From: Seiridium cupressi
Lineage: Eukaryota; Ascomycota; Sordariomycetes; Amphisphaeriales; Sporocadaceae
DNA: 64,000 nt
Direction: 5' to 3'
Assembly (NCBI GenBank): GCA_036674765.1
Contig: JARVKI010000002.1
Location: forward strand, 930,001-994,000
Part shown: in pieces, positions 23,063 to 35,428 of the stretch
How positions within the stretch are numbered: position 1 is the stretch's first letter
How the letters are laid out: each line of letters starts with the position of its first letter
Position numbers and translations under genes: made by a program
Notes under the pieces: generated by a model
What the model was told of the DNA's origin: nothing
Databases searched by the model: none
What the model saw: only the letters and a program-made list of their open reading frames with translations

Positions 23063-24629
23063 TTACACGTTGCTTGCGAGCGACGGGTTTGCCGTCGAGA
23101 TCTGCCCCAAAATATTTTCCAATCTCCTGACAACTTGATCGGACCGAAGCCTTGAGGTTCTCTTAATTCTCATCATATCGAAAATCAGGTCCCTGCATTT
23201 CCTAAATATAGGATTGTTTGGTAAATTTTCCAGCCACTTCAACAATGCCCCATTTAAGCGGTAAGAGAAAATCGGCCGCGGACTTTGTAGACACCCTCGA
23301 TATCTTTGGTGCTTTTCGTAAAAAAAGGAAACGCTTCCTTGGCTAGCTCCAGTCGGCAAGTTGTTTCGGAGGTGGGTCAGCGTCCCAAGGTTGGCGGCGA
23401 GTACCTCATTGAATACACAAGCGAAGGACCATATATCACTCCCTCGGCCCATACTCCCTTGGCCCTTTCTTCCTATGTTCTTAATCCATCCCCCCATTTC
23501 ATTTTCCTGCTGGAAGTCCACTTCGGGAGGTTGATATGTCCCCTTAACTTGCTTAGGGGTCGTACCGACAGTGTGGGTAATCCGCTCTTCTCCAAAGCCT
23601 GGTGCTCGGCGCCCGAACGTATACCACGGCTCAGCTACTGCGACACTCGAGATCCCGAAGTCTATCAGTACCCACCTCCCGACTCTTGAACTTCCATCCT
23701 CAACCACCAAGATGTTGTTAGGCTTGAGGTCCATGTGACAGAAACAACCCTCCTGATGTTTCCAATTTCCCTGCTTGCCGTGTAGGAATTGGAGTGCTTC
23801 AGCAAGATATAGCATTTGTTGTAAACAGTCTGGTATGCGATTTTGGGGCCACGTATGGTCCAACATACTAGCTAGGGTGCGATCTGCACAAAGTGACAGA
23901 GAGTGATGTACCTGGCGCTCATTGGATATGTTGACCATGCAAATACAAGTATAGATCGGAATGTCCGCTCCTGACTGCCTCTTAACAAGTAGCTTATTTC
24001 TCAGGTCTTTGAGAATCTTGATTTCTTGTCCAGAATTTGTAGACCCAAGAGTCTTCTTGGCTATCAGAACTCGCTGTGAGCTGGTATCCTATACGTCATG
24101 TTTTAGTATATTTCTTTTGAAGATCCTTCCATAAAATGGACAAACCTACACAATTATACAGCTCGAGATGCCCAGAAGCTATCTTGTGTTCAGTGACATC
24201 GCCATTCATGCCACTGCCCAAGACATCTAGCTGTCTACCCCATGGCAGTTTCTGGCGTGGGTGTAGCTCCATATCTTCACCCTCAGTGAGAATGGGCGCA
24301 GTGAAATACTGCCGTGCGTCGAGGAACCAACCTCTGAATCCAGCCCCAAGCCAGCCTAGGTCACCATATTCAACTTGATGCAGCCTTTCATCCCACTTAT
24401 CCCTATTATGTATCCAACCCACGATGTCGCTAGAGTAATTATTGGCCCCTATATAAGCTAACAGTGAGACTGTCCTCAGCAAGTATTTTCGGACGAATCG
24501 AAGTTGCGTGGTGCTGACGGCACCCACGAATCCCCTGAGCCGATTGTCGTCCTCCCAAATACGTCTAAGGTCACCAATGGCAATGATGTCGTCAATCTTC
24601 GCTTGATGTATTTCGGATCCTACAGCCAT
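23063..24629 (-). CDS. Orphan fungal protein kinase 2
   Basis: Exons 24629-24150 and 24088-23063 give 501 residues; the splice (TGT|GTAGGT, CGTATAG|GAT) keeps frame. The N-terminal module (LRRIWEDDNRLRGFVGAVSTTQLRFVRKYLLRTVS across residues about 22-55) is of the type that precedes kinase domains in fungal orphan kinases. The kinase domain has glycine loop LGSGMNGDV, lysine VLIAKKTLG, catalytic loop CHMDLKPNNIL, DFGISSV, PPEVDF in place of APE, and SDIWSFACVFNEVL. Key residues are present, so activity is likely; the HMD triad is a mild change from HRD. A long insert (about 45 residues) separates DFG from PPE. It shares architecture with kinase 1 and may be an old paralog. Confidence 0.87.
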
Positions 24630-25309
24630 TCTGAATCACAGGCAAGCTGGCTAGGCGCGCTCCATGCAGTGTCGGCACTTTCAAAGAATCTGAAGGTTGG
24701 CGAGCGAAGACTCGTCGGCTGGGGCATGCATTTTACCTTGTCGATGGCCAACCCCCACCATCATCTACAACCGTCAACATATAACCAGCCATTCACCCTC
24801 CTTTACACCGTCGCATATGCACCATCCGCTAGTCTACAAAGCCTAGATTGCAAGTGATTCATCGTGGTCGAATCAGATTGGATCAGACATGCAGGCTTGC
24901 ATCGTCGAAGGGCCGGAGCCTTGCTGACCTACATGATGAGGCTTCGACGACATGGTCGGTACGTTGCAGCGGACCAAGATAATCAAATAATCAATGGCTA
25001 GACCTCTGATTTGCTGCAGGTGTGCATAGTGTCACAGAATTGTATAGAACAGCAGCATGATCGACGATCCAGATGACATGTATGTCAATGAGAGCATTAT
25101 GAAGACCTTGCTGGTTCCCTGACCTTAACCAAATCCGAACCATTTTATATCGATACGTATCTTCTGAATGCCTCGTTGGATAAGAATGATATTAGATCGC
25201 CGGGCTTCTGGCTCGACTATCCCAATAATATCGAAATTCCTATTGAAAGCTGACTGCGAATCGGTCCCTGCTTCTATCCCAAATGACTATACAAATGAAT
25301 ACACACTAG
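24630..25309. other. Intergenic region
   Basis: Promoter side of kinase 2 and 3' flank of the DUF6594 gene. A plus-strand open frame at 24504-24857 overlaps the kinase start and shows no motif. No repeat was found. Confidence 0.4.
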
Positions 25310-26192
25310 CTATGGTGAATTTTGCAGGCTAGTTCCTATGAAGACAACCATGATTGCGGCATAGGCAGCTGTCGAGGCCAGTACGTCCTTGCCATTTGCG
25401 TCTGTTGCAAGCACGACCGTGATGAACGCAAAGATCATCGTGGCCACCGATGCGGTAATCAAGGTTGCTGTAAGCGAGTTGATAAGCGTCATGATTATCA
25501 CTGGCAAGATCATGGCGGTGCCTCCAAATACGGCCATATGCAGCCTCGATTTGATCCTTTCGAGGACATTCCTCCTATTCTGTCTTCCCTTGTCGAGCTC
25601 CCGGAAGCCTAGGGGACCAACCGAGTATGGCGGAAGCGTAGCAAGTTGGGCACGACTGTTTATCGCCCATCGAGGTATGTCCCATTGAGCTTGATTTGTT
25701 CTTGCTATAACACTGAATGCTTGTTTTCCACCAAGAAAGTCGTATGTGATACGTTCATCGAACTCGACGGACTGGGATAACGTCTCGTAATTACGGACAG
25801 CATTGGCTTGGCGTTGTTAGCGGAGTCCATTGTCTCGTCTTCGTAAACTCACCGTATCTCTGAAGAAGATCATCAATCTTTCTGTCTTCTGCGTCTGGGT
25901 CCGTCCTTGGCTTTTCATCCTCCTCTGATAGAAACGGTGAAACGATAGGATTTATGACGTTGTTCTGCTTCTTGATAAGCTCAGCTTGCAGTTTCGCAAT
26001 GCGGTGAAGTTGCAGTGCCCGAAAACTGAGAATGGCAATTCTCGTCACTTTATCTCCATCAATCTGGCTGATCTGTTGCCAGAGAAGCGCGTCATCTCCG
26101 GGGTTGCAAAGAATCTCGCGTAATTGAGGAATATTACTTGGCGCGGCGTAAGCCTCGACGTCGCTATCTGCGACTTCAGTAGCAAAGACCAT
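25310..26192 (-). CDS. DUF6594-type membrane protein
   Basis: Exons 26192-25853 and 25806-25310 give 278 residues; the junction reads LLQRYANAVRNYETL. The N-terminal half is helical, with the conserved block FRALQLHRIAKLQAELIKKQ at residues about 60-79. The middle has QWDIPRWAINSRA and GPLGFRELDKGRQNRRNVLE. The C-terminus holds three closely spaced hydrophobic segments (FGGTAMILPVIIMTLI, TASVATMIFAFITVVLA, STAAYAAIMVVFIGTSL), the usual end of fungal DUF6594 proteins. The function of the family is unknown. Length and order fit. I see no catalytic motif. Confidence 0.85.
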
Positions 26193-27125
26193 CTGCGAAA
26201 TGGTGTACTCAGAGGTTGCCTTACGAATTGTCTATGCCAGCAACTTCCAAAATTTCTCTCCAGTGTTCCGAGCCTGGCTTGCAAAATTTGATTATATAGG
26301 AGGCGACGGAGGCGCAAGCCATGCAGCTTACCGTAGCATTACATTGGGTTGCATACATGCTGAGTACATGCACATAGTATTGGGCCAGTGCGGCCTCGAC
26401 ACGTCACGCAGCCTGCTCTCCAACTCTTTCCAGTCGGGCAGCCTGCATGCTTTCCAACCATGATTTGCGTGGAGCATAATGGAATTCCAAAGACGAGGCT
26501 AGGTTCGACAAAAATGCATACAAGTCATATAGCCGAGCTAAATTTACAGGAGGCAAAAGGAGGGAGCAGATTATAGCATGATAAAAGGTACCACAGGCAT
26601 AGAAGTTACAGGACTCTCTTGCAAAGGATCCTGGGCTATGACACTCGAATAGTGAAATAACAAAAACTGTTACCAGTGTGCAGAACGCAGACGGTCTTAG
26701 AAGTGCCAAAACTGGAATCCGGACAATTCAACCACGACGATTATAGCCACGAAGACTGCCAGCGTTGTCAATTAATAGTTGGAAAATGTAAATATTATCA
26801 AGTATTAATATTATCGATTGCGAAGTCAATGGTCGACGATACCCGATGGTATTGCCAATCGTACGTTGAGAGGAGGTGCACGGACTAATATTGCACGTTG
26901 ACTCAGTTTGCGGGGCGGGTCGAGCTACCTTCAGCTGCTTGCATTATTAGGTAACCAACTCATGTATGTATCTTTTGCCCTGGCCATGCTACATGACTTA
27001 TTTATACCCATTACGCGGGTTCGAATTGTACAGCCAAGGACAGGTGTGAACATTGAAGGTAAGATCTCTCCATATTTATCGCCCAAGGACAAATATTAAG
27101 CATTGTGAAGTCACAATAGGAACAC
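26193..27125. other. Intergenic region
   Basis: Lies between two divergent genes (DUF6594 - and the conserved unknown +). Open frames up to 101 codons exist (26404-26709 -) with no recognised motif. AT-rich patches at 26770-26830 may be promoter or UTR. Confidence 0.4.
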
Positions 27126-27932
27126 ATGTCTCCCATTCCACTTCTGCTCTCGCCAGCGCTGCCTTCTGAACTTCTGACCTACATCTTAAATCAACATGTG
27201 TACCCTTCCACTCTCATACTCTGTTCCACCCGAACGGAATTCTTGAAATCTCTCCAAGACGATATTCGGGAGGGGGACACTCTGCGCAGAAGGCAACTCG
27301 GGGAAGGGGCAAGCAGCCAGGATCCCACTACGGAACCAAATGTGCCTCGGCCCGAATTAGACAACAAGCATGATCTCACGCATCAAGACCGCCTTCTTGC
27401 CCAGAGCCTTTCCTTCCTGGCCATATCTCGCCACATCCGCACAGTCTACATCCCTACAGTCACACATTTGCGTTCCTACATGTCCGTATTCTCGCCAGAT
27501 GACTCCAAAATCACCGCTCCGCCAAAAGATTTCGCACCGCCAGGCAGAAAACCACCCAGTCTCATCATTTACGGCGTGATAGAGTCGCACCGAGACACGA
27601 GTGAGTGGAGCGCGCAAGGTCTTGGGAACAGTGTGGCGGCGCTGGTTGAGACAGCCACTCGTTTGGGGTGGGGCTTGGTGTTGGTAGAGCCCCGGAGGCT
27701 GTATGGAGAGGAGTGCGACGATGAGAGCGACAGACGAGCAATTCAGGGAGACGATGACTTTGGGAATTTGCTAAAGGAGATATTGCCGGTTCTAAGCGGA
27801 AGTGCGAGGAGGGCTGGCCTGGATTCAGGCGAGGGCGGATGGTCGGGCAGGACTGTAGAGGTCGGAAGAGTGATAAGTCGATGGTTCAATTTTCAAAGAG
27901 GGCATTGGGATCCTCGTAACGATTATGAGTAA
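27126..27932 (+). CDS. Conserved-looking unknown protein, possibly a degenerate RecA-like fold
   Basis: Single exon, 268 residues, ATG at 27126 with A at -3. I do not recognise the family. The pattern of strands and helices is suggestive: a first strand in STLILCSTRTEFLKSL (residues about 28-43), a middle strand in IRTVYIPTVTHLRSYMSVF, and PSLIIYGVIESHRDTSEWSAQ followed by a helix and LGWGLVLVEPR. This order resembles non-catalytic RecA/Rad51-like proteins such as Elongator Elp5/Elp6 or Shu-type Rad51 paralogs, but no Walker A (GxxxxGKT/S) is present. Residues about 60-85 are a low-complexity linker. The codon usage and the single long frame support a real gene. Confidence 0.68.
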   Translation: MSPIPLLLSPALPSELLTYILNQHVYPSTLILCSTRTEFLKSLQDDIREGDTLRRRQLGEGASSQDPTTEPNVPRPELDNKHDLTHQDRLLAQSLSFLAISRHIRTVYIPTVTHLRSYMSVFSPDDSKITAPPKDFAPPGRKPPSLIIYGVIESHRDTSEWSAQGLGNSVAALVETATRLGWGLVLVEPRRLYGEECDDESDRRAIQGDDDFGNLLKEILPVLSGSARRAGLDSGEGGWSGRTVEVGRVISRWFNFQRGHWDPRNDYE

Positions 27933-28161
27933 GGGAAAGACCGCGATAAGTACCACAAGCGCGGTGCTCTTCAATAATGCAGAATGTTTGAACTGTGTAT
28001 CTTCTATTCCCCCCCCCAAGTCACTCCTCCTACCCGCCATTTAATGTGCAGAATATGTAAAGGTTCCTTGTAAGCTTTATATAGACAACAATGCCTGAAC
28101 GCCAACCGGGGTATCTTGTCATCAAGTCATGAATCATACAGTGAAGGGGAAAAGCAGGCTT

Positions 28162-29612
28162 TCAGGACGAGATAGCCTGGTCCATCTCTGTGATATACAG
28201 CTTGATGTGTGATTCCATCTTCAAGTATTCATCCTGCGCGGCTCGTACTTCGTTCTCAATGTTCTCCTTCAGGTCCAACATCTAAACCATTGATTAGTCA
28301 GGCATCTCTTCATCGTTGATTGGGTCTGCAGGCTCACCTTCTTCTCGGTCTGCTCAATTCGAACGCGCCGCCTCTCAATCTCTGTGCCCTTAGCAGCTCG
28401 TTCCTCTGTGAGATTTTTGTGCAAGGCACGCAACTCCTCCATCTTTTCCTTGGCCTCGTGCGCCTTCTCTCTGCTTTGGTCTCGCAGCCTTTCGGTGCGC
28501 TCATTCCATTTGGATAATTGTCGCTGGAGTAAATGCTGTTCCCTCTCAATTTGCTTAGCGTTGTTTCCACGATCATTCAGTGTGTCTCGTTGCCTGGCAT
28601 TCTTCTTATTTTCCTCGTCTTCCTTAGCGAGCTCGTCCGCAATCTCGTCCAGAGTCTTGATGCATGATGCCACATCTGCTGCGACCACTGTGAAGGAGTC
28701 CGTCGAGGTCTGCAGTGCTCGCGCTCTCCGCTCCAATGACTCGATATGCGATTTGTCCGCGTTCAGCGTGCTATTCAGCTCCGTTAGGCTGTTCTGCAAC
28801 GCTGTTGGACTCTGCAGGGTATACGGCCGTAGCTTGGTGCTTTCTTGCTTCATATGCAGCTTCTCAGCGGTCCTTTGTTCCAGCCTCTGGGCCAGTTCGC
28901 CCTTCTTTTCCTTGGCCTCTTCCAATCTGGCGGCAACCTTCTCCTGATTTCGTCGCAAGTCTAGCAGGTTTTTCTTCAACTCTTCATTCCTCGCGGTCTT
29001 TTCGCGTACCTGAGCCTCCATGGCTCTCCGGTTGTGCTTCATCTCATTCAATCGGGCTTCCATGTCCTGGTTATCCTGATACAGACTCTCAATCCGTGCC
29101 TTCGTCTTTTCGGCCTTGTCGAAATGCTCGTCGATGACACTGGTTTGACTCTCTCGAAAACGCACAAAGTTTATCAGGTAGCTGAAGATCTTGACGAGTC
29201 GATCCCGCGTCGGCTTGTACAGGTCCATGAAACTGAAATCATTGATGCCACATTCCAACAACAAGCGTCGCAAGCTCACATAAAATCCCATCAAGTTTCT
29301 CGTGTCGGGTGATATTACGTCTGGGTAATCGCCGCAAACATGTTCCGACGCGGCGCGCATGGCCGGCTCGATAGTCTCGCGTGTCGCATTGAGTAGAAGT
29401 TCGGCGAACCACTCGAAGATCATCTGGACCTGTACGGGATTGGGTTTCGACAGGTCGGCCACGGTAAAGGGTATCCCAATGTCGGTGATGCATCCCACGA
29501 TTTCCTTATCTGGGAGCCGCATAAAGGCATCGGCTTCCTCCTCCTTCTTGCGGTGCGTGCGCGACGAGGTTTGCGCTGCCGGTATTATCGACATGCGCGG
29601 ATTGAACGACAT
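28162..29612 (-). CDS. NUF2: Kinetochore protein Nuf2
   Basis: Subunit of the Ndc80 complex that couples kinetochores to spindle microtubules. Exons 29612-28338 and 28281-28162 give 464 residues, the normal size. The calponin-homology head is at residues about 28-160 with the Nuf2 signature [34 protein letters not shown] and [20 protein letters not shown], then [27 protein letters not shown] in two parts. From about residue 165 to the end it is coiled coil (heptads with many Glu/Lys/Arg). The last exon adds [20 protein letters not shown] and ends [10 protein letters not shown]. It shares a tail-to-tail boundary with the gene at 27126. Confidence 0.95.
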
Positions 29613-32600
29613 TTTGGCGGTGTCTGCCTGTGACGGGGCCCAATGTCTGCGCGTCTAGATGTCCTTTTGAAGTCAGGCGCGTATCTCGATGGACAGAAAG
29701 AACGGTAGCAGGTCTTGCAAATGTTGGTGTATCCAACAACGGATAAGAGCTTGTGCAGGTGATGCGATGCGCGTCGCCAAAAGATGGTCTAGTTAAGGTG
29801 CTTTAACTCTGGTAAACAATTTCCCCGAAGTGTTGTTGTTGCTCTGACAACGATCAGCCACCTGGCGCATCCCACTTCGCAGTGCCACCTCTGCCCCTCT
29901 CACTCTTCTGTCATCAGACAACCAGGAAATGAGTAGAACGACATACTTTTTGAGTTGCATAGTACTTGTTGGCTAGTTTGAGTTTAAACATTCCATGAAA
30001 CACGGTACTTCATTTGAGCTCGATAATATATCCGTAGTCGCCTTCAAGCTTGCTTTATCATGTGTTTACGCCCGTCTTGTGTAGCTAGCTCTTCACCATG
30101 ACATCGTAAAAATGGTACGCCAGGACAAAACATCTCCAGCCTCCTCATCGTCCGAATAGGGCACATTTTCCTGATTGGGCATGAGATTGGAGAAATATCA
30201 TATCTCCGGTCTGCACAAGCGTGACTGTTGCAGTGGATACCGTTACTTGAGGGAGGGCTTGCAAAACTGTATCCAGTTGGCTTTGACGCAAGATCCCAAG
30301 TAAGTGCATACCAGTTCTCGACGATAGATATTTCAGCGACTTACTTTTGCAAATGAAGTACTCGACAGCCCTCGTCAGGCATCCTTAATACAGAGTCACT
30401 CTCTGTAGCCGTCACATTTCCAGCTAGGGCAACTTCTTACATTCAAGCAACGGTAGATTACACAAGCTCCATGTCGAGTCTCTCTCAAACTGGATGGACT
30501 GTATTTCGGTTAGTAGGCTATTGGTTCGGTTGGAACAGTGCCGTGGTTTTCGCCAGCATCTTTCTCAATTAGCAGTTCAAGGTGCTTTTGACCCCACAGG
30601 AGCAGGCATGAGTACATCGAGGTCTGAAGTCGTTGTCCGGGACTGTCTTGCAAGAACGGTACAGTTTCGGTGCAACCAAATATTCCGAGGTAATAAAATG
30701 GATGACCAGATATTTGCGATATTCATTCCAGCTTTGATTAGCACTATTCAAGATGACCAATTCTGGATCAAGAAAACCCATGAAGATTGTTTTCTTCAGG
30801 CAGCAACGTCTACCGTGACTGTCATCGATTTCAAAGAGGACAAGGTTCGCCCAGCCAGCGTCCAGAGAAGGGTTTGTAGGCGATTGTTGTAAATGGCCAC
30901 GACTTCACCAGCTTGAATACTTATGAGGCGCTCTCTGTGATTTGTTGTAGTTTGAGGTATCTATTTCGAAAGAGACAATTAGATGCGGCCGTTTGGGGTA
31001 GTCGGTAGGCGGCTGTATTTCGGACTACCTACCTGATTCTAAGCCTCATAATCTCGTGCTGAGACGGGCGGAATGCCGGTTGGGTTACTGACTATAGGAT
31101 TTGTCTTACGTTCCATAGGGAAGAACATCATTTTCAAGGATGCTGATTGCTATATTGCAGGGATCCCTCCCAATATAGGTACTTGCATCGGCCTTTCGTT
31201 GCCGCCTGGTACCGCATTGGATTCGATGCATCCGGCTCGCGGGCAGTATTCCTAGCGGTTTGGAGCACCAACTCCGGGAGGCGACTTGACCCCGATGTTG
31301 TTGTGCTCGCCCCGATGTATAGTACTTGGAAATTCGAGACAGTCCGTCACCAATTCGCTGGGTCCATTCCAAGAGCACTGTGGAAATCGACCCATCACAA
31401 ACCTCCTAGAATCTTAACTGCCAGCTGCAATGTCTTGAATGTTTCCTAGTTCGCCGACGCGAGTTTTACGATTCGAGAAAACAGCTGCTCCTGGCAATAA
31501 TTGGTCCGGGGAAAGCGGGCCATTACTTTGACGAACCATCCTAGCTTAAGCCGCCGCGATCGCCGAGTGTTTGCTTCAGCTTTTGCGTCAGCATATGTAT
31601 CCCTTCTCCTTTTCTGGTTGTTGGCTATTCTTGTAAGGATCTCTTCTGCATAGACATTAGGGCAAGAACAAGCGGCACGTCGAACTTCAAGCTTATATTA
31701 GTCCTGGCTCTAATGCATCATGACCGGACAGCCAATCATAGGTCGGCTATGCGATGAGCCCGAGCCCTCATCTCCTCGCGTCAATCCTTCCATCCTATCA
31801 CATCCGGGGATGCCGTGAGATTGTTACCCAGTCTCGCCTTTTCGCTGTCGTAAAGCAGGCTAATGCGGGTTCGAAAGTGCAGGTCGGAAGGTAAGGCTGG
31901 TGAAGCCTCCAAGAATCGGTACTGAGGATAAGCGTTATCACGAGAGCCATCCCCCACCTTGGATTTGGGAGGGTCAATCAATTGTTACGTCGGGCCGTCG
32001 TCACAGCATCATGATAGGCAGCTCTGTGCATCAGTCCAAGCGAGTATGGGCCTATCGCTGATGCCTCGTCTGCATGTAAGAAGCGTGGCATCAACCACAA
32101 TAGCAACTTGCTTGAGATAAGGGCTAGGTTTCTCATCATTCAGGGACCGTGACACATGCTTGCATATTGCGTGCAGCATGCACTACGTGTCAGTCCGACA
32201 AGCACAGCTATGTCTATGAAGAACGCTGGCTATCGAACTCAGTATCATGCAAGGTATGAGATAGCATTCCAGCTGCTAATATATATGTGATGCCGGCGAG
32301 TCCAGCTTTGTTACTCTCTGGATTACCACGATAACAAAATATGCCTTGCTACGGATGACGACTCAACTTAGCTGGACCAGCATATTCTGGTCAGCCGTAC
32401 CAATCATCACTGTTGATGATCTCATTCGTCAAGTGTCTGGTGTCTATAATTGCATGCAGCTGTAAGCTATGCAGTTACCGGTTATAAGTCCTGGTCCAGG
32501 TGGTGACGGCATACCTAATCCCCACGAGGGTGTCCTACATAGAGAATAACACATCGGTAACGCCATTTTGCGGTCTCTTCACGTCTCTGAGCCGTCCAGA

Positions 32601-35323
32601 GCTGCAGAAGGACGGGGTGCTGCATTGGGCAACATGGAAACTTACATATTTCGTCTCCTTCCATCCAGATCGGTTCTGTTGCCTCGTATTCACCAGTAGC
32701 GAAAACGTGGCACTCTTCCCCTGCTGCGGGTGTCCACTCGGGCGAGACAAGTAGGCCAGTTGGCATTCACTGCATCCAAGTTCTCCTCCAGCACGGCAGA
32801 CTCCAAGATATTGGATAACCTAGTAGTATCGCGCCTACACAAGACTCTCACAGCCAGCGAACGAGTTTGATGACGAAGCTATCCGAGGCCTTGCCCCCTG
32901 TGACCAAGCTTGGTTATGTCTGATCGCTGGAAACGGAGAGGTAACGCTACCAAGTTGTGGCGCATCATGGCTAGAAACCAAGCGCCAAGTACCGAAGCGG
33001 CAAGCGATCAGCGATCCGAATGCATGGCTTTGCCATCCCTGCTCTAAAAAACCACTGACGCATGCCCTTGTCAAAGCAGCAGGTAATGACTTGATCAGAC
33101 GAATTCGGGACCCATTGGACCGCCATAATCTTGCGTGACCTTAGATATACGTTCGAGCTCTCACAGTCACAAGCCTTGTCATGGTATAATCTGTCAGTTC
33201 ATTCACATGATGCCAATCAACAAGCATGAACCACGATATTATAGAGTTGAGCGGCCCGTCGGCGTTGACGGATGTCAATTGAGCCGTCAATGCCACCAGA
33301 AGTCCGCGGTCCACTGTCGTACTCGTGTCAGTGACGGGAGGCGCAACAGACCAGACCCCCCTGATTAGTATCGGCACTCCTGAACCGTCTTGTCTTGCAA
33401 GGTCTACAACATGCAGGCACTCCTCGTGGTTTTCAATTCGGCCGCGCTCTTTGAGCCGTGTAGATACCAATGTTGTCCGCTGCGACTCCATCGTTTCGTA
33501 CAATGTTGTGACCTAGCGCGGGTCAATTTCCAGTCAATTACCTACATCCCAAAGTCTGCATTGGTAACCTTGGATCAATGCTTCCAGCGCATGACTCGCG
33601 ATAGCAGACCGTCTATGGATGTGCCCAAAGCTGTCCCCTCAGCTGGCAAAGTACATACATGACCATAACCAAGAGAGCCCAGAAGGACATGCTCTTCTCA
33701 AAATAGAGTTTGATGTAACATATGTACGTATTCTTGACCGGGGAGGTGAAAAATCAGACAGGGGCTGTCTTACCTCGTCGAGGTATTTTCAGGGACAGGA
33801 AGGGTTTCCTGCAATGCCCTGGATCCCTTACATCACTTGTCCGGGTGCTGAATGAGTGTCGATAGCCGCAACAAGTCCGGGCATTGACTTCAAACGAGTT
33901 CACGGGGACCTCAAGCCGCGCACCATCCGCAGAGACAAATTAACTTTCTGATCGTGGACACGGGCATCTGATCGCTTAGTCGCCCGCAATGTATGTAGAT
34001 TGCCGGTTTTGCTGGGTCACCTTGGGCTTGTCGCTTTCCGACAAAAGAATGTTCTCTGCATTCTAGACTCTCGTGTCATGTAGCCGTTGCTGCAACTTAC
34101 CGCCTTCGCGTTCCGATATATTCATTCATCTCCGGGTACCTTGCTTAGCCCTTCTGTCGTATGATCACATCGCACATTGGATCTTGCCTGATTCCATCAT
34201 ATGCATCCATAGCCCAGGCCCTGGTTCTGGTTCTACGGTAAGCGACAGGCAGGTATTGGCACCCTTCCAAACGTGCCCATCAAGGCGAGTAACTAGAATC
34301 AGTTAGGTAGGTCGCTGATCAGCACCCCCGGCGCGGGTCTGGCGTCGCGCAACGAGGGGGGAACCTTTTGCTGAACCTTGCAGCCTCTAGCTTGACCCCG
34401 GCAGCAAGCCACCCAAGGCCAGAACGCCAATCGAGAGGGCCGCTGCACATCATCACTGTCTTCGGCGTCCAAGGTGCGGCAGGTACCTGTACCTCACACG
34501 ATACCCTAACCAGAGCAGAGACCCAGAAACGGCCCTTGCCAGGGGGCGTGACTGACCCAGATCGCCCAGCAGCCCAACAGCGGTTGAAGCTGTGGCGCAA
34601 CGCTGATGGTCCAACTGGAATCCATGAAAAATACATTCCCTGGCCAAAGCTGCACACCCATGCACGCCCTCTTCACGAACAGCTCGTTCATTAATGACTG
34701 GCCTGTCGCACTTTTCGCCTCCCCCCCGCGTCTCCTGAAGAATTCCGCAGCCTAACCTTAAAGACCCCGACACAGTCCAACACGACGTTTTCGCATTGCG
34801 CTGGAGCACGCATGAACGACTAACTAGCATCAACCGTGCTGAGCAAAGGGAATCCTGGCGGTGGCTCAGCTGTCACACATTCTTTCAGCAGTGCAAGCAT
34901 TTACTCAGCCTTACAGAAACTGCCAGGGCATTTTCATCATCTGATTGAGCCTGAATTGCTCATTTCTAGACTTCTATTCAATCCGTTCGTCGACGCGCAA
35001 CGGACACTTGCACGACAGTTGTGCGACATTCTTCTCTGCAGGCCAACATCAACCAGACAGAAGCATTTAAGGCCATTGGTTATTGGAGGGGATCATACTC
35101 GACACCAAACACGCTCCGTTGTAACGATTGCCATTGTTCCGAGTCGGCGATATCGAACTCTTCTCACAACTTCTGGCGTGGAATGATTCTCATCACTTCG
35201 CGCTCATGGAGCTAATCACAAGGACGTCACCCACAAATATCATCGACAACAGTCGCCAGCCCCGTAGGGAAGCGCCCATCTTCTAGACGCTCGTCCCGCC
35301 CGCTTTTGATCGCTGTCCACCAC
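29613..35323. other. Long gene-poor region
   Basis: About 5.7 kb without a gene I can support. The first 250 bases are the Nuf2 promoter. Frames such as 30494-30892 (+, 132 codons), 33141-33503 (-, 120) and 34453-34833 (-, 126) overlap each other on different strands and show no motif or splice logic. No terminal repeats, target-site duplications or transposase motifs were noticed. The last 1 kb before 35324 is likely promoter and 5' UTR of the next gene. Confidence 0.4.
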
Positions 35324-35428
35324 ATGGAATCATGGCCATTTGGCCTTTCAGGCGGAAGGGGTCGCGCAAACGCTCGCCCAACCGAGGTCGAGACGATGAA
35401 GAAATGGATGCTCCGCCGCGGTCAATGA
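35324..35428 (+). other. Upstream overlapping ORF (34 codons)
   Basis: An ATG 8 bases before the main ATG opens a different frame and stops at TGA 35426-35428. The upstream ATG has C at -3 (weak) while the main ATG has A at -3 and G at +4 (strong), so leaky scanning could set expression of the main protein. It matters only if the transcript starts upstream of it. Confidence 0.45.

Noticed and set aside
30494..30892. 132-codon frame in the gene-poor tract
   Set aside because: No domain, no splice partner and an ordinary composition; not enough to call a gene.
34319..34833. Three overlapping open frames before the disordered-protein gene
   Set aside because: They overlap on both strands, have no motif and sit in the likely promoter/UTR.
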